From assembly GCA_963772225.1 (NCBI GenBank), contig CAVYWD010000009.1, positions 186,001-250,000 of the forward strand: a DNA stretch of 64,000 bases, in the 5' to 3' direction. A model generated the notes under the pieces. The model saw nothing but the letters and a program-made list of their open reading frames with translations. It was not told where the DNA came from and did no database searches. Origin of the DNA: CAVYWD01 sp963772225 (lineage in GTDB: Bacteria > Myxococcota > Myxococcia > Myxococcales > UBA5297). Below are positions 1 to 7,960 of the stretch, piece after piece; positions within the stretch are counted from its first letter, which is position 1, and every line of letters starts with the position of its first letter. The translations under genes were made by a program, and so were the position numbers.

Positions 1-534
1 CGTGGGCGTGGAGCTGCACGGCGGCGAATCGACGGTGCTGAAGGCGTAATAGGCGCCGTTCAGCTCGATGTCGGCGTCGGCAATCTCCCCGGTGCGCTTG
101 TTGTAGAGGACGGTCGTCAGGGCGATGATCGCCGAGTCCTCCTCCCAGCAGTCGTACTTATTGTTGCAGGCGCCAGAGGTGTTGCAGGCGTCGCCCTCGG
201 GGACGAGCTCCTTGCAGTCGCGCTCCCGCCAGAGCACCCGGTTCACGTAGTCGAGCCCCACGGTGCGCTCGGTGCTCGTGCCCTTGTCCTTGAAGACGAA
301 GTCGGTGCAAGACGGCGTCTCCCACTCGTGGAACGAAAGCCGGGCGGCGGCAAGCGACGCGTCGGCGCCCGCGGCGGCGCTCCCCGACGCGTCCAGCGTG
401 AACGGCACCTGCCGGGGCGACCAGAAGAGGCAAGCGCTCGGGTTGTCACTGGCCACCGAGCGAACGTAGGCGCGGCTCGCGGCCGGCGCCCCGAGGCAGG
501 CGGCGGCGAGTGCGACGGCGGCGAAAGGCCTCAC
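1..534 (-). CDS. Secreted matrixin-like metalloprotease, N-terminal part (runs off the window)
   Basis: About 178 codons of a gene that continues beyond base 1. The GTG start at 534 overlaps the stop of the upstream gene (GTGA), so the two are translationally coupled. The N-terminus is a signal peptide (hydrophobic AAVALAAACLGAPAASRA) followed by a mature start AYVRSVASDNPSAC, the pattern I know from myxobacterial matrixin-family zinc proteases with the motif 'C-x-x-W/F' soon after cleavage. Several cysteines follow (NTSGACNNKYDC and others), suited to disulfides outside the cytoplasm. A matrixin HExxHxxGxxH site would lie in the missing part, so the protease call is family inference. A C-terminal sorting tail is possible in such proteins but cannot be seen here. 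Confidence 0.6.
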   Translation of the reverse strand, partial: MRPFAAVALAAACLGAPAASRAYVRSVASDNPSACLFWSPRQVPFTLDASGSAAAGADASLAAARLSFHEWETPSCTDFVFKDKGTSTERTVGLDYVNRVLWRERDCKELVPEGDACNTSGACNNKYDCWEEDSAIIALTTVLYNKRTGEIADADIELNGAYYAFSTVDSPPCSSTPT

Positions 535-1100
535 GGAGCGGCCTTGGCGCTTGCATCGACGGCCCGCTGGACGCGCTGCAGGAACTCGTCCTCGCGGACC
601 GGCTTGAGCTCGGAAGGCGGCTGGATTCGGCCGTCGGGCATCTTGAGCTCCAGCCCGACCAGGCGCTGCGTCACCAGGCCCTTGCCGCTCGCCTGGGGCT
701 CGACCGTGAACTTGCCCTGTCCGAAGCCCTCGACGCCGTACCGGCCCGAGCCGCCGTACCGGCGGAGAAAGACGATGACCTGCTCGCCGGGAGCGAACTC
801 CGGAGCGCCCACCACCTTTTGCGCCAGGTCTCCCACGGCCCCGCCGGGCGTGCGGACCTCGACGACCGCCGGCCCGCGGCCCTTGAGCGCACGGTCTACG
901 GAGATACGGGTGATGGTGACGATCTGCTTGCCGTCGGGCGTCCATGAGGCGGCGCTGGACAGCACGGTGCCGCGCACGATGTGCTCGGCGCGCCGGGCGA
1001 GCTCCTCCACGTTGGCCGGAAGGACCACGCTGGCTCGAGCGGTCGTGGCAAGAGCCACGCTGAGAGCGCCCGCAAGATAGAGGGCTGTTCGAGGGGTCAT
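531..1100 (-). CDS. Secreted protein of unknown function, partner of the metalloprotease
   Basis: 189 aa from ATG 1100 (a TTG five codons upstream is possible but would lengthen the signal peptide n-region). Residues 1-25 are a clear signal peptide ending TTARA. The mature part has a conserved-looking core around residues 25-110 with VVLPANVEELARRAEHIVRG, then VIVFLRR and a GRYGVEGFGQGKF stretch. No catalytic motif is visible. Small secreted proteins of this kind sit directly before secreted metalloproteases in myxobacteria. The GTGA overlap with the protease gene suggests they are made together. A role as co-factor, inhibitor or substrate of the protease is only inference. Confidence 0.7.
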   Translation of the reverse strand: MTPRTALYLAGALSVALATTARASVVLPANVEELARRAEHIVRGTVLSSAASWTPDGKQIVTITRISVDRALKGRGPAVVEVRTPGGAVGDLAQKVVGAPEFAPGEQVIVFLRRYGGSGRYGVEGFGQGKFTVEPQASGKGLVTQRLVGLELKMPDGRIQPPSELKPVREDEFLQRVQRAVDASAKAAP

Positions 1101-1171
1101 GAGGTTCGCCTGCAAGGTTCAGCCAGACGGGAGAGGAGCCTAGCACGCGGCCCCGGCGCCGCGGAGACGGG

Positions 1172-1199
1172 TTGACAGGCGCACCGAGGTGGGCACAAT
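1172..1199 (+). promoter_or_regulatory. Candidate sigma-70 promoter P1 (TTGACA-N16-CACAAT)
   Basis: TTGACA at 1172-1177 and CACAAT at 1194-1199 with a 16-nt spacer. The expected transcription start near 1206-1207 falls on an in-frame GTG (1207), so the downstream small ORF could be leaderless from this promoter. Confidence 0.45.
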
Positions 1200-1206
1200 G
1201 GCGACC

Positions 1207-1614
1207 GTGCTGACGCGAAACACAGTTGACACCCGTTTCGGCGGCCGCTATAAGGCCGCTCGCTTTTTTCTTTTGGCGCTTTTGGCGGCGCCCGTGACTG
1301 CCCGAGCCGGAGGCGCGTCTTACGCCCGAGGCGCGGTCCTTCCCTCGGGGAGCCAGCAGGTCGGCGAAGATCGCTACAAATCGCCGAGCAGCTACACCGA
1401 TACGTTGACGTTCTACAGCAAGCAGTACCGAAATAACCCGCGCAAGAGCATCGTAAACCAGCCGGGCATTCGAGCCATCCATCTGGTGAACGAGGGCAAG
1501 GGCGACTGGGAAGGCCTCAACATCTACGAGCTCGATGGCGAGACCAAAATCTTCGTGGTGGCTCGAGAGTCTCAGAAGTCGGAAAGCAAGACCGGCGGAA
1601 ACAAAAAGCCTTGA
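1207..1614 (+). CDS. Small exported protein of unknown function upstream of two tRNA genes
   Basis: 135 aa from GTG 1207. Frames starting at GTG 1189 or ATG 1198 are also open, but both codons lie within the putative P1 promoter. The N-terminus is basic (RGGRYKAAR-like) and followed by a hydrophobic stretch FFLLALLAAPVTARA, a probable signal peptide. The mature part is rich in Tyr, Ser, Asn and Lys (SSYTDTLTFYSKQYRNNPRK, then IHLVNEGKGDWEGLNIYEL) and ends with a Lys/Ser-rich tail. Codon use is less GC-biased than in neighbours, yet the composition looks like a genuine protein. It sits 10 nt before tRNA-Gln and may share a transcript with the tRNAs. I do not recognise a domain. TTG 1273 is a further start option if the second promoter (P2) is the one used. 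Confidence 0.6.
   Translation: MLTRNTVDTRFGGRYKAARFFLLALLAAPVTARAGGASYARGAVLPSGSQQVGEDRYKSPSSYTDTLTFYSKQYRNNPRKSIVNQPGIRAIHLVNEGKGDWEGLNIYELDGETKIFVVARESQKSESKTGGNKKP
1226..1254 (+). promoter_or_regulatory. Near-consensus sigma-70 promoter P2 (TTGACA-N17-TATAAG)
   Basis: TTGACA at 1226-1231, a 17-nt spacer, and TATAAG at 1249-1254: 11 of 12 consensus bases at ideal spacing, unusual in so GC-rich a genome. It lies inside the 5' part of the small exported-protein frame and 371 bp before tRNA-Gln. It is a strong candidate for driving the tRNA pair as well as a shorter version of the ORF. Confidence 0.6.
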
Positions 1615-1624
1615 CTGGAGACAT

Positions 1625-1695
1625 TGGGAGATCGTCTAACGGCAGGACGGCAGGCTCTGAACCTGTCTATCTAGGTTCGAATCCTAGTCTCCCAG
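1625..1695 (+). tRNA. tRNA-Gln (anticodon CUG)
   Basis: A cloverleaf can be drawn: acceptor arm TGGGAGA (1625-1631) pairs with TCTCCCA (1688-1694), G1695 is the discriminator, and the anticodon arm GCAGG/CCTGT carries loop CTCTGAA with anticodon CTG. The T-arm loop GTTCGAATC is canonical. The 3' end is not CCA in the DNA, so CCA must be added post-transcriptionally. Confidence 0.95.
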
Positions 1696-1711
1696 CAGCA
1701 CAGAAGCGTTT

Positions 1712-1783
1712 GGCCCCGTTGTCTAGCGGTTAGGACGGTGCCCTCTCACGGCACAAGCCCGAGTTCGATTCTCGGCGGGGTCA
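1712..1783 (+). tRNA. tRNA-Glu (anticodon CUC)
   Basis: Acceptor GGCCCCG (1712-1718) pairs with CGGGGTC (1776-1782) with one G-T pair. The anticodon arm GTGCC/GGCAC has loop CTCTCAC, giving anticodon CTC. The T loop is GTTCGATTC and the discriminator is A1783. CCA is not encoded. Only 16 nt separate it from tRNA-Gln, so both probably come from one precursor. Confidence 0.95.
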
Positions 1784-1824
1784 CAAGAAACGCGCGGGTG
1801 AGAAGCGCGTGAGTCAGGCGCGAG

Positions 1825-1866
1825 GGCCCGATCGGCTTCAGGTCGATCGGGCCTTCGCCTTTCGTG
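1825..1866 (+). terminator. Probable intrinsic terminator after the tRNA pair
   Basis: A perfect 10-bp stem GGCCCGATCG (1825-1834) / CGATCGGGCC (1844-1853) with a 9-nt loop, followed by a T-containing tail (TTCGCCTTT). It sits between tRNA-Glu and the next gene. The T tract is interrupted, so efficiency is uncertain. Confidence 0.6.
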
Positions 1867-1876
1867 GGCGCGGAGA

Positions 1877-2233
1877 ATGTTCCAGCAGGCGCTCGACGAT
1901 CTGTTGGCCCAGACCAGCGCGGACTTCGCGGTCTTCTGCGACTACGAAGGCGAGTTCATCGCGCTCTCCGCGCACAAGGCCGACTCCTTCACCGTCCGCC
2001 TGGTGGGCGCTCAGCTGGGGGCCTGGATCACGGCTCTGCAACAAGTCCACGTCGAGTACGGCCTCGGCGAGCGGGCACAGGTCGCCTGCGTGCTGCCCGA
2101 GGGCTTTCTCCTCGTCGAGGCGCTCCCGGCGCACTATTACATCGTCCTGCGGCTCCCGAAGGCGAGCCTGCTCGGCGTCGCCCAGCGGCGGCTGCGGCAG
2201 GTGGGCGAGCGGTTCGCGCGGGAGCTCGAGTAG
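1877..2233 (+). CDS. Roadblock/LC7-like domain protein
   Basis: 118 aa, the usual length of a stand-alone Roadblock/LC7 (MglB-like) protein. The N-terminal helix FQQALDDLLAQTSADFAVFCD is followed by a strand pair around EGEFIAL, a long middle helix (VRLVGAQLGAWITALQQVHV), strands VACVLPEGFLLVEAL and YYIVLRL, and a final helix LLGVAQRRLRQVGERFARELE. This order matches the family fold. Such proteins bind small Ras-like GTPases, as MglB does with MglA in Myxococcus polarity control. No GTPase gene is adjacent, so its partner would have to be encoded elsewhere. A purine-rich GGAG lies very close to the ATG. Confidence 0.6.
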   Translation: MFQQALDDLLAQTSADFAVFCDYEGEFIALSAHKADSFTVRLVGAQLGAWITALQQVHVEYGLGERAQVACVLPEGFLLVEALPAHYYIVLRLPKASLLGVAQRRLRQVGERFARELE

Positions 2234-2261
2234 AAGCCGGTCCTCGACTGCACCTCGAGGC

Positions 2262-2924
2262 TCAGGCGGAGCGCGGCCGGCGCAGGGCGCGCGCGGGCGG
2301 CGCCTCGAAGGTCGCGCGCCACGCTGCGTGTCGCCCCAGGAGTCGCAGGGCCTTGCCCAGCAGCGTGCGCCCCGGCTCGGTGCGGTGCCAGGTGGACGCG
2401 CCGCTCGGGTGCGGCAGGGCGATGACGTCGACCGGCCGGCCGCAGTAGGCCGCACGCCGCACACCGCCCACGACGCTCGCGAGCGGCTCTTTCTCTCCGA
2501 GAACCTGCTCGATGGCGAGGCCTCCCACGGGCACCACGAGCTCGGGCTCGAGGATCTCCACCTCGGCGCGCAGGAACCGCCGGCAGCGGGCGATTTCGCC
2601 GGGGTCGGGCTTCCGGTCGCCGCCGCCCTTGGCCTTTCCCGGAAAGCACCGCGCGACCGCGGCCATGTAGACCCGCTCGCGAAAGCGCGCCTCGTCCACG
2701 CCGGGCCCTTCCAGGAACCAGCGAAACATCGTCTTCCCGGCGGTCCACGCGAAGGGCCTGCCGAGCGCGCCTTCGTGGGGGCCGGGCGCCTGCCCAATCA
2801 ACAGGATGCGCGACGCCGCCGGCGGGCCGTGCACCACCGGCCCCACCATGTTCGGGCAGGCGCGGCATGCCGCGAGCTCGCGCTGCAGGGCGGCCAGGCG
2901 GCCCGTCTTCGAGGGAAGCGTCAT
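2262..2924 (-). CDS. Uracil-DNA glycosylase family protein (iron-sulfur type)
   Basis: 220 aa from ATG 2924, chosen because AAAGG lies 6 nt upstream; the frame stays open further upstream but overlaps the divergent nucleotidase start. The protein has the motif A-like GQAPGPHE...GRPF, the C-terminal ALPHPSGAS (HPS) loop, and four cysteines in the spacing of [4Fe-4S] UDGs: C-x2-C (CRAC) near residue 17, then a Cys in AAVARCFPGK and one in GEIARCRRFL. It should excise uracil or related deaminated bases for base-excision repair. The exact subfamily (4, 5 or a SMUG2-like branch) cannot be settled by eye. It is convergent with the Roadblock gene and divergent from the 5'-nucleotidase. Confidence 0.85.
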   Translation of the reverse strand: MTLPSKTGRLAALQRELAACRACPNMVGPVVHGPPAASRILLIGQAPGPHEGALGRPFAWTAGKTMFRWFLEGPGVDEARFRERVYMAAVARCFPGKAKGGGDRKPDPGEIARCRRFLRAEVEILEPELVVPVGGLAIEQVLGEKEPLASVVGGVRRAAYCGRPVDVIALPHPSGASTWHRTEPGRTLLGKALRLLGRHAAWRATFEAPPARALRRPRSA

Positions 2925-3009
2925 CGAATGCCTTTGGAGAGCGTTGCCGAAGAGTTCATAGCAGCTTCGGCCCGCGCCAGCGCTGCGGGGCGCTACAATC
3001 CGGCGCGCC

Positions 3010-4764
3010 ATGCGCCTGAAGACCTCCCTCGCAGCGCTCCTCCTCTCGGCCCTCGCATGCGCGCAGGCCTCGCGCCTCCCCGCGAGCCGCAGCGCCCCCA
3101 TCCACCTTACCCTGGTGGGCACCAACGACCTCCATGGCTGGGTTCAGCCCCACGAGGCCCGACTGCCCAACGGGACCGAGGTGAAGGCGGGGGGCGTCGC
3201 AGTCTTCTCCAGCCAGCTCGCGCGCCTCCGCGAGGAGAACCCCGGCGGCGTGCTTTTGGTCGACGCCGGCGACCTCTTCCAGGGCACGCTGGTGGCGAAC
3301 TTGTCGGAGGGCGAGGCGGTGATCGCCGCCTACAACGCCCTGGGCTACGACGCAGCCGCCGTCGGCAATCACGAGTTCGACTACGGGCCCGTGGGCCCGC
3401 GCTCCATCGCCCTGGAGCCCGGCGACGACCCGCTCGGCGCCCTGGCCGCACGAGCCGCTCAGGCGCGCTTTCCGCTCCTGGCGCGAAACGTCTACCGCCG
3501 CGCCGACGGCGCTCGCCTCCCCTTCCTGGCCGCGCGCGGCCTCGCCCTCGTCGAGCGCAAGGGCGTAAAGGTGGGCCTGGTGGGCCTGCTCACGCCGACC
3601 ACTCCGACGGTGACGAACCCGGTCAACGTCTCGGGCCTGCGCTTCTCGGAGATGGCCGGCGAGGCCCAAAGCGCTGCGGCCGAGCTGCGCGCCATGGGCG
3701 CCGAGGTGCTGGTGGCGCTGGTGCACGCCGGCGGCGCCTGCAGCGGGACCGACCCGCGCTCGCTCACCGGGTGCGATCCGCACAGCGAGATTTTCGAGCT
3801 CCTGCAGGCGCTCCCGGAGCACACGTTCGATGCCCTCGTCGCGGGCCACACCCATGGCCGGCTGGGCCACTTCGACCGCGGCACGGCGCTGCTCGAGTCG
3901 GGCTCCTACGGCACGCACTTCGGCACCATCGACCTCGAGGTCGACCCGGCCACCCACCGGGTGATCGACGCCCCGACCCGCATTCGCGCCGAGCTGCCGA
4001 TCTGCGCCGAGGCCTTCGAGCGCACGGGCGACTGCGACGCGCGGCACAGCGAGGGCGCGGGCCCGCTGGCCCCGGCGACGTTCGACGGCGCGCCGGTGTC
4101 CCCGGACCCGAAGGTCGCCGCCCTGCTCGAGCCCTTCCTGGAGAGGGTCGCCAACGAGCAGCGCCGCAGCCTGGGCGTCGACGTGCCCAAGCTCCTGACG
4201 CGCAGCCACCAGTCCGAGTCGGCCATGGGAAATCTCTTCGCGGACGCTTTGCGCGAGCTCGAGGGAGCCGACGCTGCGCTCCTCAACAGCGGCGGTTTTC
4301 GGTCCGACCTGCGCCCTGGCGAGCTCACCTTCGGCGCGCTCTTCGAGGTGCTCCCCTTCGACAACGCCGTCGCGACGCTGCGCGTGACCGGGGCCGAGCT
4401 CGTCCGTATCCTGGAGGTCCTTTTGTCCAGCGGCCATGGCGTGCCGCAGACCTCCGGCCTGCGCTTTTCGGCTCAGGTGTGCCCGGGCGGCGCGCGCGTC
4501 ACGTCCATCCACTGGTCCGACGGCCGGCCGTTCGATCGCGCGGCGATCTACCGCCTCTCGACCAGCGACTTCCTGGCCTCCGGAGGGGATGGGCTCGGCC
4601 CGGCCATGGCCGCGCTGCCGGACAATCGCAAAGACCTCGGGCGCGGCCGGGTGAAGAACATGCGGGACGCGCTGGCCGAGTTTTTTCAGAAGCGCGGCCG
4701 GGCCCTGGAGGCCGCGGTCGACGGCCGAATGGCGCTCACCGCGGGCGAGTCGTGCGAGCGCTAA
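3010..4764 (+). CDS. 5'-nucleotidase / UshA-type metallophosphoesterase, exported
   Basis: 584 aa with two domains. The N-terminal calcineurin-like domain shows TNDLHG (about residues 38-43), DAGDLFQG, GNHEFDYG (about 119-126) and AGHTHG (about 278-283), which form the two-metal centre. The C-terminal 5'-nucleotidase domain (about 370-560) has SESAMGNLFADALRE, NSGGFRSDL and a GDGLGPAMA loop typical of substrate binding. Residues 1-20 are a signal peptide with a possible but imperfect lipobox (LSALAC). It probably hydrolyses nucleotides or other phosphomonoesters in the periplasm. The ATG follows only 85 bp of divergent intergenic DNA. Confidence 0.9.
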   Translation: MRLKTSLAALLLSALACAQASRLPASRSAPIHLTLVGTNDLHGWVQPHEARLPNGTEVKAGGVAVFSSQLARLREENPGGVLLVDAGDLFQGTLVANLSEGEAVIAAYNALGYDAAAVGNHEFDYGPVGPRSIALEPGDDPLGALAARAAQARFPLLARNVYRRADGARLPFLAARGLALVERKGVKVGLVGLLTPTTPTVTNPVNVSGLRFSEMAGEAQSAAAELRAMGAEVLVALVHAGGACSGTDPRSLTGCDPHSEIFELLQALPEHTFDALVAGHTHGRLGHFDRGTALLESGSYGTHFGTIDLEVDPATHRVIDAPTRIRAELPICAEAFERTGDCDARHSEGAGPLAPATFDGAPVSPDPKVAALLEPFLERVANEQRRSLGVDVPKLLTRSHQSESAMGNLFADALRELEGADAALLNSGGFRSDLRPGELTFGALFEVLPFDNAVATLRVTGAELVRILEVLLSSGHGVPQTSGLRFSAQVCPGGARVTSIHWSDGRPFDRAAIYRLSTSDFLASGGDGLGPAMAALPDNRKDLGRGRVKNMRDALAEFFQKRGRALEAAVDGRMALTAGESCER

Positions 4765-4805
4765 GAGCGGCCCGGTCTCGAGAAGAGCCCGGATGGCAGC
4801 CGCGC

Positions 4806-5054
4806 TCAGTCGCTCTTGCCGCTGGAGCTGCTCTCCCAGACATTGCTGTCCTCGGTTCGATCGTCGCCGCCTTCGCCGGAGCCGTCGACCTGGCTGCTGG
4901 CGCTGCCGGCGCTGTCGCCGTCGCCGGCGCTCTCGCCGGAGCTGTCACCGCCCCCGCTGCCCTCGTCCTGCGCGCGCGCCGGAGACGGGACCAAGAGCAG
5001 GCACAGCGCTCCGAGAGTGGCCCACCGAACTGCTGCTGCCAGCGCGCTTCTCAT
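4806..5054 (-). CDS. Small secreted Ser/Gly/Asp-rich protein
   Basis: 82 aa from ATG 5054, with GAGG 6 nt upstream. A signal peptide (ATLGALCLLLVPSPARA) precedes a low-complexity mature tail made almost entirely of Ser, Gly, Asp and Glu, ending SSSSGKSD. It is strongly acidic and probably unstructured. No domain is recognisable. The gene is convergent with the nucleotidase and separated from the next gene by 241 bp. Signal peptide and ribosome-binding site support it being real; the low complexity leaves some doubt. Confidence 0.55.
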   Translation of the reverse strand: MRSALAAAVRWATLGALCLLLVPSPARAQDEGSGGGDSSGESAGDGDSAGSASSQVDGSGEGGDDRTEDSNVWESSSSGKSD

Positions 5055-5295
5055 GGCGACCTCGTCCTCCAGACCCGACCGGTCGAACGCCTCCGAGTGT
5101 AACCCGGCGGCTGATCCGCCGCAGGGGCCCTCCTCCCGATGACCGAGCCTCTCGCCCTTCCCCGCGCCTTTCGAGCTCGACACCCGCCCCAGCGCCGACG
5201 CCGCGCTGTGAGCGACGGGCCGCGCCCGCGGCAAGGAGGGCCATCGGCGCACGGGTGGACGAAGCAAGCTTGCGAGATAGGATGAGGGCCCCACC

Positions 5296-6357
5296 ATGAA
5301 AGCCATCGCCCCGCTCGCGCTCCTCCTCGGCCCCGCGCTCTTCGCCACCGATGCCCGCGGCGAGGCGCCCGACCTCTTCGCCGCCAAGCCCTACGTCTTT
5401 CGGCAGACCGAGAAGGACCGGCGCTTCCCCAAGACGCTTCTCGCCAAGGCGCTCGCGCAGACCCCTTCGGACGCGGCGTGCGCCCGCGTCGCAGCGAGCT
5501 TCTTGATGGGCCTGGCCGAGGCCGCGCCTTACTTCCACAAGAAGGACGACCGCTTCATGCTCTTCCCCGGGCTGGTGGCCCCGTTGGAGAGCCCGCGCTT
5601 CCCGGCAGGCGACTACCTCGTCCATCTCCTGCGGCGGGTGGCCATCGACGGGAAGGCGCCCGAGTCGTACCTCTCGACCGCGCGGGACCTCAAGGAGCGC
5701 TTCAAGGCCCCCATCGACCTCGCGCGCCTCGCGTATGCCGTGGACGGCCTCCAGCCGATCGACAGCATGGAGCTGACGCTCGGCGCCCTTCTGCGTCGCT
5801 ACGACGAAGAGGTTCACCTCGCGCCGAGCATCGCAAAGTCGTCTGCGCTCGACCGCTTTCAGGACCGCTACCTCGACCGAGACGTCGCCTGGGACGGCCT
5901 GCTCCTGGCCGACATCCGGAAGACGGAGCCGCGGAGGATGGGCCCCAAAGGCGAGCTGCGGGTCGGCGTCCAGGCGACCTTCCTCGTGCCCATGGCACCG
6001 AAGTCGCCGACCTCCATCCCCTTCTTCGAGGCGCCGAAGCCCGACCCCGTCCGCATCCGCGCGCTCCTCGCACCGGATCAGTACCTCGACCTCAAGGCGA
6101 CCGTCCGCTCGGCGAAGTACGTGGTGCGCGGCCGGCTCTGGTCCTTCCAGGCGGCGGCCGCCGACCCCGACCTCCCGAGCATCGACATCGAGCTGCGCGA
6201 GGCCATCGTGTTCGAGGACCACGACTGGTCGCACTACCCCGGCTTCGCCTCCAAGCAGGATTGCGCCATTTGCGAGGCGTGCCGAAACGACCTTTCGCCT
6301 CTTGGCCTCAAGGAGCGCCAGGGGCTCGGCCCGCAGGACGGCTTCGGGCACCCTTGA
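5296..6357 (+). CDS. Secreted protein of unknown function with a CxxCxxC tail motif
   Basis: 353 aa with a signal peptide (APLALLLGPALFATDARG). The mature part is helical in the first half (KTLLAKALAQTPSDAACARV, LMGLAEAAPYF) and has a beta-rich second half (VQATFLVPMAP, YVVRGRLWSFQ, IDIELREAIVFED). Near the C-terminus is DCAICEAC, a C-x2-C-x2-C cluster that could bind a metal or form disulfides. I recognise no family. It stands 29 bp before pepA and may be co-transcribed with it. Confidence 0.7.
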   Translation: MKAIAPLALLLGPALFATDARGEAPDLFAAKPYVFRQTEKDRRFPKTLLAKALAQTPSDAACARVAASFLMGLAEAAPYFHKKDDRFMLFPGLVAPLESPRFPAGDYLVHLLRRVAIDGKAPESYLSTARDLKERFKAPIDLARLAYAVDGLQPIDSMELTLGALLRRYDEEVHLAPSIAKSSALDRFQDRYLDRDVAWDGLLLADIRKTEPRRMGPKGELRVGVQATFLVPMAPKSPTSIPFFEAPKPDPVRIRALLAPDQYLDLKATVRSAKYVVRGRLWSFQAAAADPDLPSIDIELREAIVFEDHDWSHYPGFASKQDCAICEACRNDLSPLGLKERQGLGPQDGFGHP

Positions 6358-6385
6358 GCGCATCGACCCAGGAGCTCCACCGACC

Positions 6386-7915
6386 ATGAGACTCACCCTC
6401 GCTGCCGGCGACATCGTGAAGCAGAGCTGCGACCTGTTGCTCTTGCCCGTCTTCGAATCGGACCTCGGCGGCGGCAAGCCCCCGATGATGAAGGCGCTCG
6501 CGGCGTTGAATGAGGCGCTCTCGGGCCTGCCGCTCAGGGCGGCGGGCGAAGAGGACTTCACAGGGAAGGCCGAGCAGTCGCTCCTGTTCCACACCTTCCA
6601 GGGCGCGGGCGCGAAGCGCGCCCTGCTCCTCGGCCTGGGGCCGCGCCAGAGGTTCCAGACGGAGGTCCTGCGTCTCGCCCTCGGCCGCGGCATGCGCGCC
6701 GCACAAAGGGTCTCGGCGAAGAGCCTCGCGGTCGCGCTGCCCGAGGCGCGGGAGGAGGAGTCCTGCGTCAAGGCCGCGGCCGAGGGGCTGCTCCTGGGCG
6801 CCTACAAGTTCGACCGCTACAAGTCCGCGCCCCAGAGCCCGGCGGCGCGGGCACAGGTCGCCGAGGCGCGCCTCGTCCTGCCGGCAGGCGTCGAGAAGAC
6901 CCGCGCCATGCAGGAAGCGCTCGACCTGGCGGGGGCAGTGGCCCGGGCGACGAACTGGGCGCGCGACCTCGTCAACGAGCCCGCCAACGCGCTCACGCCG
7001 TCGCGGCTGGCGGGCGCGGCGAGGCAAGTCGCGCGCGAGGGGAAGCTCGAGGTGCAGGTCCTCGCGCGCCCGGCCATCGAGCGACTGAAGATGGGGCTCT
7101 TCCTCGGCGTCTCCCACGGCAGCGCCGAACCGCCCGCGCTCGTGCACCTCGCCTGGGTGCCGCCCGGCAAGGCCGCGCGCTCTCCGGCCGTCGCGCTGGT
7201 CGGGAAGGCCATCACCTATGACTCCGGCGGCCTGTCGCTCAAGCCCACCGAGTCCATGGTGGACATGAAGACCGACATGGCCGGCGCCGCGGCCGTCCTG
7301 GGCGCCATGAAGGTCGTCGCCGAGCTCAAGCCGCCGTTCCCGGTGCACGCGTTCATGGGCGCCTGCGAGAACATGCCCGGCAGCAGGGCCTACAAGCCGG
7401 GCGACATCCTCACCTCGCGCCTGGGCAAGACCGTGGAGATCACCAACACCGACGCCGAAGGCCGCCTCGTCCTCGCCGACGTGCTCGCCTGGGCCAACGA
7501 GCGCAAGCCGGCGCTCCTCGTCGACCTCGCCACGCTCACCGGCGCGTGCATGGTCGCGCTGGGCCACCACATCGCCGGCGCCTTCGGCTCGGAGGACACC
7601 GCGGTCTGGGAGGTGCTCGAAGCGGCCAAGTCCTCCGGCGAGGAGGTCTGGCGACTGCCCCTCTCCGAGCACCAGCGCGACAACCTCAAGTCCGAGGTCG
7701 CCGACCTGAAGAACACCGGCGAGCGCTGGGGCGGCGCCCTGAACGCGGCGCTCTTCCTCAAGGAGTTCGTCGGCGAGACGCCCTGGGTTCACCTGGACAT
7801 CGCCGGGCCGTCGACGAGCCCCAAGGAGCGCGGGTACCTGGCCAAGGGCGCCACCGGCTTCGGCGTGCGAACTTTGGTCGAGCTCGTCCGCGCGCGGATG
7901 CGGCAGGGCGCTTGA
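6386..7915 (+). CDS. pepA: Leucyl aminopeptidase (M17)
   Basis: 509 aa, standard length for M17. The C-terminal catalytic domain has VGKAITYDSGGLSLKP (about 271-286), DMAGAAAVLG and NTDAEGRLVLADVL (about 353-366), supplying the Lys, Asp and Glu ligands of the dinuclear metal site. The usual GKG[IV]TFDSGG is here GKAITYDSGG, a mild variant. The N-terminal macro-like domain is also present. It cleaves N-terminal residues from peptides in the cytosol. ATG 6386 has GGAG 11 nt upstream; open frame further upstream overlaps the previous gene. Confidence 0.95.
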   Translation: MRLTLAAGDIVKQSCDLLLLPVFESDLGGGKPPMMKALAALNEALSGLPLRAAGEEDFTGKAEQSLLFHTFQGAGAKRALLLGLGPRQRFQTEVLRLALGRGMRAAQRVSAKSLAVALPEAREEESCVKAAAEGLLLGAYKFDRYKSAPQSPAARAQVAEARLVLPAGVEKTRAMQEALDLAGAVARATNWARDLVNEPANALTPSRLAGAARQVAREGKLEVQVLARPAIERLKMGLFLGVSHGSAEPPALVHLAWVPPGKAARSPAVALVGKAITYDSGGLSLKPTESMVDMKTDMAGAAAVLGAMKVVAELKPPFPVHAFMGACENMPGSRAYKPGDILTSRLGKTVEITNTDAEGRLVLADVLAWANERKPALLVDLATLTGACMVALGHHIAGAFGSEDTAVWEVLEAAKSSGEEVWRLPLSEHQRDNLKSEVADLKNTGERWGGALNAALFLKEFVGETPWVHLDIAGPSTSPKERGYLAKGATGFGVRTLVELVRARMRQGA

Positions 7916-7960
7916 GCGGGCGAAGAGCTTCGGGCGTCGGCCGCTGCGGCCCGAGCGCCG

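Noticed and set aside
1809..5102. Open frame of about 1,100 codons on the plus strand across four genes
   Set aside because: It overlaps the Roadblock, UDG, 5'-nucleotidase and small secreted genes in other frames and is Arg/Pro/Gly-rich, the usual artefact of GC-biased third positions.
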